9,958 bases of DNA from positions 1 through 9,958 of the forward strand of contig JAQVUQ010000070.1 of the NCBI GenBank assembly GCA_028699365.1, read 5' to 3'. Position numbers and translations under genes: made by a program. The notes beneath the pieces are model-generated. The model searched no databases. It saw only the letters and a program-made list of their open reading frames with translations, and had not been told where the DNA came from. The stretch is from a bacterium (GTDB lineage: Bacteria; UBP13; UBA5359). Positions 4,669 to 9,958 of the stretch are shown here, one piece after another (the stretch's first letter is position 1; every line of letters begins with the position of its first letter).

Positions 4669-6648
4669 ATTTTCTGGATAGTGGCGCTATTCATCCTGCT
4701 GACGGCAGGTTTTTCCGCGGTTTCGGCGGAGGAGAACGAAGGATCGGCAGCGGTGATTTCCAATGAATTCATCTCCCTGCGCGTCAACGCCGGCGATTAC
4801 GATACCGGGCGCATATCCGTCGATACCACCGGCGGCGACATAGGGCGGGATGGCGATAACGACAAGCCGCTGATATACGGGCGCCCGCTTCCCTGGACTT
4901 CATACACTACCGTGCGCATAGACGGACAGGATTATATCTTTGGCGGACCGACAAAACGCCGTTCCGGCAAGAGCGGGACGGCAGGAGTTATGGCCGGTTT
5001 GCCCAGAGTGCAGGGGCGAACGCTGTCCACTACCTGTCGCTTTGGGCCGGTTGAGGTGACGCAACGTCTGGGTTTTGCCCGCAGTCTGACCACGCGCATG
5101 GAAGATACGGCTGAAATAACTTACCAGATATCCAATCTCGATGGCAAGCCGCACAGCGTAGGCATACGCGTATTGCTGGATACCATGCTGGGAGATAACG
5201 ACGGTGCGCCGTTCCGCATCGGGGACAGGGCGCTGACGGGTGCCGCCTGGCTGCATGGCGCTGAGATACCTGATTACTGGCTGGCTTTCGATTCCCTCAG
5301 CGATCCCCGGGTAATGGCCCAAGGAACGCTACGCGGCCTGCATGCCGTAGCTCCCGATAGAATATGCTTCACCGATTGGGGCACCGCCGCCGACGAACTG
5401 TGGGACATAAATATCGTTCCGGGCACGCCTTTCGTGCGCAAGGACGAGGAGGAACTCGACAGCGCCGTAGCCCTGTTCTGGGATCCGGCCGGGATCGAGG
5501 CCGGTGCGTCCCATACGGTGACGACTTACTATGGACTGGGCGGAGTGGATATACAGCCCGGCCGTCTGACACTGGGAATTACCGCCCCGGCCGAAGTGCA
5601 GAGCGGAAAGGACCGGCAGACGGCAGTTACCATTATCGGCTATCTGGAAAACAGCGGCGGCTTTGAGGCACGCGACGTCAAAGCCGTTCTCAATCTGCCG
5701 GAGGGCCTGGTCTTTGCCGATGGCGACAGGGCAGAGCGCGTTATCGGCAGCATGGCTATAGGCGAAGTGAGACAGATGGTCTGGATGGTGCAGCCCAGCG
5801 GTGTTTCCGGCGGCAAGCAGACGCTGACGCTGGAGGTAACGTCTTCCAATGTCGAAGGCAACAAAGTAAGCCGGGGAATAAACATTCTATCTCCTCCCAG
5901 GCTGACCCTCAAAATAACGGCACCCGAAGCCCAGACTCTGGATGCCGGCGGCATCAGGCAGCCGGATCCGGTTCAGGTTAGTGCGGTACTTATTAATACG
6001 GGCGGCTCCGAAGCCAACAACGTCAGAGTCTTCATGACGCCCGGAAGCGAGTTGAAGCTTGTTTACGGCTCGTTGCCGCTGGAGAGCATACCCTTCCTGG
6101 GACCCGGACAGAAGGTGGCGTTCAACTGGGGGCTGACACCGTCGGAGCGGGCAGAGGGAGACCTTTCCTACCGGGTGGCCATGCAGTCCACCAGCGTGGA
6201 TGCTCAGGAACTAACCGGCAAAGTATCCGTTCCCCGACTCAGGCCCGGGATATATTTCAGGCCTGATAAGGGCCGTGTTTCCGCAGGCGGGTTTATCGAT
6301 GTGGAACTGATGCTGGATAGATTAAGAGATTTCGTATCGGGACGGACCGTAATAACTTACGATCCCAAGATTCTGGAGCCTGTCTTCATCTCGCGGGGCA
6401 CGCTCTTCGTTCAAGGCGAATCCCTGCTGGAATGGGCGGAACCGATAGTGGATGAGCAAGCCGGACGTATAACGATATCCGGCAGCGGGCGTCAGCCGGT
6501 TTCCGGCGGCGGCAGCCTTTGCGTGCTGCATTTCAGAACGCTGCAAACGGGCACGGCCTCGGTTCAACTGGTGGAGAAGAGCATCAAGGGCGGCAGCGGC
6601 AAGGAGATAGAGCTTGCCGGTTGCCGGGCCGAGATAGTTGTCGAATAG
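4609..6648 (+). CDS. Secreted multidomain beta-rich protein with C-terminal cohesin-like domain
   Basis: I do not recognise a named family for the whole protein (679 residues). Residues 1-15 are T/N/Q/P-rich and encoded by repeat copy 2. A signal peptide follows (basic LKER at 17-20, hydrophobic 21-36, likely cleavage after AVSA at 40). The N-terminal domain (about 49-313) is rich in beta segments and aromatic residues, with acidic loops such as DIGRDGDNDK and DTMLGDNDGA that could bind calcium. Two Ig-like/CARDB-like modules follow (about 318-427 and 431-541), each beginning LTL.ITAP and carrying an N(S/T)GG..A..V motif. The last part (about 546-679) resembles a cohesin-type domain (VSAGGFIDVELML, VITYDPKILEP, GSLCVLHFRTL). 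No catalytic motif is evident. It lies after tonB and 28 bases before the SLH gene, so a role at the cell surface or in the periplasm is likely. Cohesin domains usually bind dockerin partners; none is visible here. Confidence 0.75.
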   Translation: MIILKPTTNNQQPTTALKERIFWIVALFILLTAGFSAVSAEENEGSAAVISNEFISLRVNAGDYDTGRISVDTTGGDIGRDGDNDKPLIYGRPLPWTSYTTVRIDGQDYIFGGPTKRRSGKSGTAGVMAGLPRVQGRTLSTTCRFGPVEVTQRLGFARSLTTRMEDTAEITYQISNLDGKPHSVGIRVLLDTMLGDNDGAPFRIGDRALTGAAWLHGAEIPDYWLAFDSLSDPRVMAQGTLRGLHAVAPDRICFTDWGTAADELWDINIVPGTPFVRKDEEELDSAVALFWDPAGIEAGASHTVTTYYGLGGVDIQPGRLTLGITAPAEVQSGKDRQTAVTIIGYLENSGGFEARDVKAVLNLPEGLVFADGDRAERVIGSMAIGEVRQMVWMVQPSGVSGGKQTLTLEVTSSNVEGNKVSRGINILSPPRLTLKITAPEAQTLDAGGIRQPDPVQVSAVLINTGGSEANNVRVFMTPGSELKLVYGSLPLESIPFLGPGQKVAFNWGLTPSERAEGDLSYRVAMQSTSVDAQELTGKVSVPRLRPGIYFRPDKGRVSAGGFIDVELMLDRLRDFVSGRTVITYDPKILEPVFISRGTLFVQGESLLEWAEPIVDEQAGRITISGSGRQPVSGGGSLCVLHFRTLQTGTASVQLVEKSIKGGSGKEIELAGCRAEIVVE

Positions 6649-6676
6649 AATAAATGGAATAAGGATGTGGTCTTGA

Positions 6677-7312
6677 GTGAGAAAGTATCTGTTGCTGTTG
6701 CTACTGGTGCTGTTTGTAATACCGACTGCGGCCATGGCGGCCGGACCGGACGAGATAGGCCCCGATCACTGGGCTTACAAGACGATGAAGACCCTCATCG
6801 GCAAGGGCTACCTGTCAAGCTATGAGGACGGTACTTTAGGATCAGGCAAGCCTGTCACCCGTATGGATTTTGCCCTGGCGGTGGACAAGATGCTCAAGGA
6901 GATAGAGGGCGGCAAGGTTCAGGCTCTGCGCGAGGATCTGGACGGCGTACGCAAGCTGATCAACGAATTCCGCAACGAAATGGTGGATGCGCAGGGCAAA
7001 GTGAAGAACCTCGATGATAAGATAGCCAATCTGGAGAAGCAGAGAGTGGTTTTGAACGAGGACTTTTCCAGAATGACGGTCGGCATGAGAGGGCTGCAGA
7101 AAGAACTTGACGGTACCAAAGTGGAGCTGGCCAGGACCAAAACCGACCTGGCGGCCGCCAATATGGAAGTATCGGCGCTTAAAGCGGATCTGTCTAACGC
7201 CAAAGACAGCATAAAAGCTTCCAAAGAGATGGAACAGCGCCTGCAGAAATCGCAGCGACGCACCAATATTTTCCTGGGGCTGGCATTTATAGTGGCTTTG
7301 GTAAAGAATTAG
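6677..7312 (+). CDS. SLH-domain coiled-coil envelope protein with C-terminal hydrophobic segment
   Basis: The 211 residues comprise a signal peptide (1-21, seven leucines in a row region, likely cleavage near AMA-AGP), one S-layer homology module (about 25-75, with HWAYKTMKTLIGKGYLSSYEDGT and VTRMDFALAVDKML), a long charged heptad-like coiled coil (about 80-192), and a short hydrophobic C-terminus (about 198-209, IFLGLAFIVALV). SLH modules bind secondary polymers on peptidoglycan. In diderm firmicutes, SLH plus coiled coil is the layout of proteins that tie the outer membrane to the wall. Here the C-terminal segment is only about 12 residues, not a beta-barrel, so this is not OmpM itself. Start GTG 6677 has AAGGAT 10 bases upstream. 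It is 28 bases after the cohesin-like gene and 27 before E3, so probably shares their transcript. Confidence 0.82.
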   Translation: MRKYLLLLLLVLFVIPTAAMAAGPDEIGPDHWAYKTMKTLIGKGYLSSYEDGTLGSGKPVTRMDFALAVDKMLKEIEGGKVQALREDLDGVRKLINEFRNEMVDAQGKVKNLDDKIANLEKQRVVLNEDFSRMTVGMRGLQKELDGTKVELARTKTDLAAANMEVSALKADLSNAKDSIKASKEMEQRLQKSQRRTNIFLGLAFIVALVKN

Positions 7313-7339
7313 CTTGCAAACGATCGTGGGAGGATAGTA

Positions 7340-8725
7340 ATGAGCAGCATTTACGATGTCATCGTTGTCGGCGGCGGGCCGGGCGGCTATGTAGCCGCAC
7401 TTCGTGCCGCCAGATTGGGAGGGCGTGTGGCCCTGGTGGAGAGAGACAAGCTGGGAGGCACCTGTCTGAACAGAGGGTGCATACCCACCAAGGCTCTTAT
7501 CGCCAGTGCCGAGCTGCTGGCGACTGCCCGAAAAGCCGATCGATTCGGCGTCAAGGTGACGGGGGTATCTCCCGATCTGCCGGCCATTATGAAGCGCAAG
7601 GAGCAGATCGTCAAACAGTTGCGCGGCGGGATAGAGCACCTGTGCAAAGCCGGAAAAGTGGATGTATACAACGGCAACGGCCGTCTGAGCCAGGGCACAT
7701 CCGTCATAGTTTCCGGCGAGCAGGGAGAGCAGGAACTGCAGGGGAAAAGCGTCATCCTGGCTACCGGCTCCTACCCCTGCGGTGTTCCCATCGAGGGATG
7801 CGCTCTGGAACTGGGCAATGTGGTCACCAGTGATGAGATGCTGGAACTGAAGCAGATACCGGGCCGTTTGCTGGTCATAGGCGCCGGAGCCGTGGGTGTG
7901 GAGTTTTCCTATATCTTCAGGCAGTTCGGCTCCGAGGTGACCCTGGTGGAGGTGCTGCCGCAGATTCTTCCCAACGAAGATGCCGAGGTAAGCGCCGAGA
8001 TGGAGAAGGCTCTGGGTCGCGAAGGCATCAGAGTCATGACTTCCACCTGCGTGCAGAAAGTGGAGAAAGACGGCGAAGGCTATAAGGTACATCTCTCCGG
8101 GGATGCGGTGGAGACTGTCGATCTGGTTTTGCTGGCCGTGGGCAGGCGTGCCTGCCTGGAAGGGCTTGGTCTGGAGGAAGCCGGCGTAGCCGTGGAGCGA
8201 CGCGGCATCACGGTAGACGATCAGATGAAAACCAATGTTCCGGGAGTATATGCCATCGGGGATGCCGTCGGCATCATCCAGTTGGCGCATGTAGCCTCGG
8301 CTCAGGGACTGGTGGCCGCCGCCAACGCCATGGGCGGCAGCGAGACCATGGATTACAAGGTAGTGCCCGGCTGCACCTACGCATCGCCGGAGATAGCCAG
8401 TGTCGGCCTGACCGAAGAGCAGGCCAGGCAGGATGGACGTGACATCAAAGTTGGCCGGTTCCCCTTCCGCAACATAGGACGCGCTCTGGCCATGGGCGAG
8501 CGCGAAGGCTTCGTCAAGATCATTGCCGATGCCCGCTACGGCGAGGTGCTGGGAGCCCATATAATAGGGCCGCAGGCCACCAGTCTCATCAGCGAACTGG
8601 CCCTGGCCATGAAGGCTGAAGTGACGGTGGAGGAGATAACCGCCACCATTCACGCTCACCCCACTCTGCCCGAAGCTGTAGACGAAGCGGCCATGGACGT
8701 CCTGGGGCTGGCGCTTCACAAGTAA
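7340..8725 (+). CDS. lpdA: Dihydrolipoamide dehydrogenase (E3)
   Basis: E3 reoxidises dihydrolipoamide on E2 and reduces NAD+. The 461 residues, the usual length without an N-terminal lipoyl domain, carry the FAD-binding GGGPGG motif (11-16), the redox disulfide Cys42-Cys47 in GGTCLNRGCIPTK, the NAD-binding GAGAVG (181-186), the second FAD motif GVYAIGDA (302-309), and the catalytic His440-Glu445 pair in HAHPTLPEAVDE. All key residues are present, so it should be active. GGGAGG (7328-7333) is 6 bases before the ATG. It would serve the E1/E2 complex encoded at the left of the window, although about 5.8 kb of other genes separates them. Glycine cleavage or another complex could share it. The symbol acoL is an alternative. 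Confidence 0.95.
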   Translation: MSSIYDVIVVGGGPGGYVAALRAARLGGRVALVERDKLGGTCLNRGCIPTKALIASAELLATARKADRFGVKVTGVSPDLPAIMKRKEQIVKQLRGGIEHLCKAGKVDVYNGNGRLSQGTSVIVSGEQGEQELQGKSVILATGSYPCGVPIEGCALELGNVVTSDEMLELKQIPGRLLVIGAGAVGVEFSYIFRQFGSEVTLVEVLPQILPNEDAEVSAEMEKALGREGIRVMTSTCVQKVEKDGEGYKVHLSGDAVETVDLVLLAVGRRACLEGLGLEEAGVAVERRGITVDDQMKTNVPGVYAIGDAVGIIQLAHVASAQGLVAAANAMGGSETMDYKVVPGCTYASPEIASVGLTEEQARQDGRDIKVGRFPFRNIGRALAMGEREGFVKIIADARYGEVLGAHIIGPQATSLISELALAMKAEVTVEEITATIHAHPTLPEAVDEAAMDVLGLALHK

Positions 8726-8747
8726 GTTCCTTAAGGATGTGCAGATT

Positions 8748-9958
8748 ATGCTCAGGCCCGAGAAGATCGAGCTGCAAGAGCTTATAGACCAAAAGTTACT
8801 GAATAAATTGCTGGCCTCTTTTCGTGAGGCTACCGGGCTGACGGCCAGAGTGCTGGATGCCGACGGCAAGAAGCTGGTAGAGCCGGAAGGCTATGAGGAT
8901 AATTGCCACTTCTGCCGCTTGCTGCGCTCCTGCCCGCAGGGCGAAGAGCGCTGCCTGCAATCCATACTCAAGGGCGGTTTGCAGGCCTCCAAACTGGGAG
9001 AGCCGTATATCTTCTTCTGCCACAGCGGTCTGGTGGAGTGGGTGGCGCCCATCGTGGCCGAGGACCGCTATCTGGGCTGCGTCGTCTGCGGCCAGGTCCT
9101 GATGTGGCAGCCGGATGATATCTTTCTCAACGACATCAGGGAGAAAAACGACGGCCTGAACATAGATCATGATGAACTTATGGGGGCGGCCAGGGAATTG
9201 AAGATCGTTTCCGGTCCCAAGGTTCAGGCGGCAGCCGAGCTTATCTTCGTCATCGCCAATCACCTGGCCAAGACAGGCCTGGTGACCCTGATGCAGCGGC
9301 GGGAGATCAGCGAGCAGCAATCACGTCTCAACGATGAAATACAGGCCCGCAAGACCCTGGAAGAGGAACTGGAACAGAGCAAGAGCGTAGCCATCTCGCC
9401 GCTCTATCCTCTGGAGAAGGAGCGGGAACTCCTGGCCAAGGTCCGCATGGGAGACCGCCTTGGTGCCAAGGAGATTCTCAACAACCTGCTGGGCGATATC
9501 TTCTTCAAGAGCGCCGGGCACCCGGAGGTCATCAAGGCCCGCGTTCTGGAGTTGGTCGTCGTCCTGTCACGCGCCGCCGTCGAAGGCGGGGCCAGCCTGG
9601 AGAGGCTCCTCGGTCTGAATTTCTACTACCTGCAGGAGCTGTATGAAATCGATTCTCTGGATGAGCTCTCCCACTGGATAGCCAGGGCTCTGGACGGATT
9701 TATAGATGCCGTTTATGATATACGTGACCTTAAAAACTTCCGGGTAATCAAGCAGACGGTGGATTATATCGAGCAGAACTATAACCGCGATCTATCCATA
9801 GACGAGATCGCCAAAGCGGTTCACCTCAGCCCGTTCTATCTGAGCCATCTCTTCAAGCAGCAGATGGACAGCACGCTGGTGGAATGTCTTACCGGCGTCC
9901 GCATAGAGAAGGCCAAGCAGATGCTGAAAGAGACTTCACGCAGCATAACCCAGGTGGC
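8748..9958 (+). CDS. PocR-domain/AraC-family transcriptional regulator (partial, runs off right edge)
   Basis: The frame is open for 403 codons to the window edge with no stop. An N-terminal PocR-type sensor domain (about 11-175) has the cysteine set C53, C56, C62, C69, C91, C111 and C114 in NCHFCRLLRSCPQGEERC, FFCHSGLVEWVAPIV and YLGCVVCGQVL. A short coiled coil (about 183-212) and a helical middle region (about 220-328) follow. The AraC-type helix-turn-helix domain starts near 332 (TVDYIEQNYNRDLSIDEIAKAVHLSPFYLSHLFKQ) and its second helix-turn-helix is cut off. PocR domains are predicted to sense small hydrocarbon derivatives; PocR itself controls 1,2-propanediol use. Start ATG 8748 has AAGGAT 9 bases upstream and lies 22 bases after E3. 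It probably regulates this cluster in response to a diol, acetoin or a related compound; the ligand is inferred only. Confidence 0.9.
   Translation, partial: MLRPEKIELQELIDQKLLNKLLASFREATGLTARVLDADGKKLVEPEGYEDNCHFCRLLRSCPQGEERCLQSILKGGLQASKLGEPYIFFCHSGLVEWVAPIVAEDRYLGCVVCGQVLMWQPDDIFLNDIREKNDGLNIDHDELMGAARELKIVSGPKVQAAAELIFVIANHLAKTGLVTLMQRREISEQQSRLNDEIQARKTLEEELEQSKSVAISPLYPLEKERELLAKVRMGDRLGAKEILNNLLGDIFFKSAGHPEVIKARVLELVVVLSRAAVEGGASLERLLGLNFYYLQELYEIDSLDELSHWIARALDGFIDAVYDIRDLKNFRVIKQTVDYIEQNYNRDLSIDEIAKAVHLSPFYLSHLFKQQMDSTLVECLTGVRIEKAKQMLKETSRSITQV

Noticed and set aside
6842-8869. A 675-codon open frame on the minus strand opposite E3 and the SLH gene.
   Set aside because: It is a shadow of strong codon bias in the E3 gene: low-complexity H/Q/G/L-rich translation, no recognisable motif, no ribosome site, and the + strand carries a complete enzyme with every catalytic residue.

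Overview
This window is a GC-rich (by eye about 55-60 %) bacterial segment in which every convincing gene lies on the + strand. Two themes are interleaved. The first is a lipoate-dependent 2-oxoacid/acetoin dehydrogenase cluster: the C-terminal end of the E1 beta subunit (2-160), E2 acyltransferase (176-1498), an SDR dehydrogenase (1717-2505), E3 dihydrolipoamide dehydrogenase (7340-8725) and a PocR/AraC-type regulator that runs off the right edge (8748-9958). The second is an envelope cassette placed between E2/SDR and E3: ExbB (2697-3317), ExbD (3307-3729), TonB (3726-4457), a large secreted beta-rich protein ending in a cohesin-like domain (4609-6648), and an SLH-domain coiled-coil protein (6677-7312).

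Organism: a TonB-ExbB-ExbD motor implies an outer membrane. A secreted SLH-domain protein, the PocR/AraC regulator, and frequent ATA and AGA/AGG codons beside strong GGAGG-type ribosome sites point to a Firmicutes-like background. Together they suggest a diderm firmicute (Negativicutes, for example the Sporomusa group) or a similar SLH-bearing diderm. This is inference; there is no rRNA or other phylogenetic marker here.

Layout: E1beta and E2 are closely spaced. A 218-bp gap then carries copy 1 of a dispersed repeat, ending at the ribosome site of the SDR. A 191-bp gap follows, with a possible folded leader and a perfect 13-bp inverted repeat, before exbB-exbD-tonB, which overlap like an operon. 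A 151-bp gap holds copy 2 of the repeat, and this copy runs into the coding region of the cohesin-like protein. From there to the regulator the gaps are only 22-28 bp, so the cohesin-like gene, SLH gene, E3 and regulator are probably co-transcribed. I see no convincing Rho-independent terminator in any gap.

Working together: E1 (mostly outside the window), E2 and E3 would form the multienzyme complex. The SDR may supply or drain the substrate (for example acetoin/2,3-butanediol, or a polyol phosphate), and the PocR-type regulator may sense a small diol-like inducer. ExbB/ExbD/TonB would energise outer-membrane uptake, and the cohesin-like and SLH proteins are probably exported to the periplasm or cell surface. 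No strong evidence for a wholly new system was found. The most unusual points are the paired dispersed repeat that appears to supply a start codon and N-terminus, the double E3/E1-binding domain in E2, and the envelope cassette lodged in the dehydrogenase cluster.
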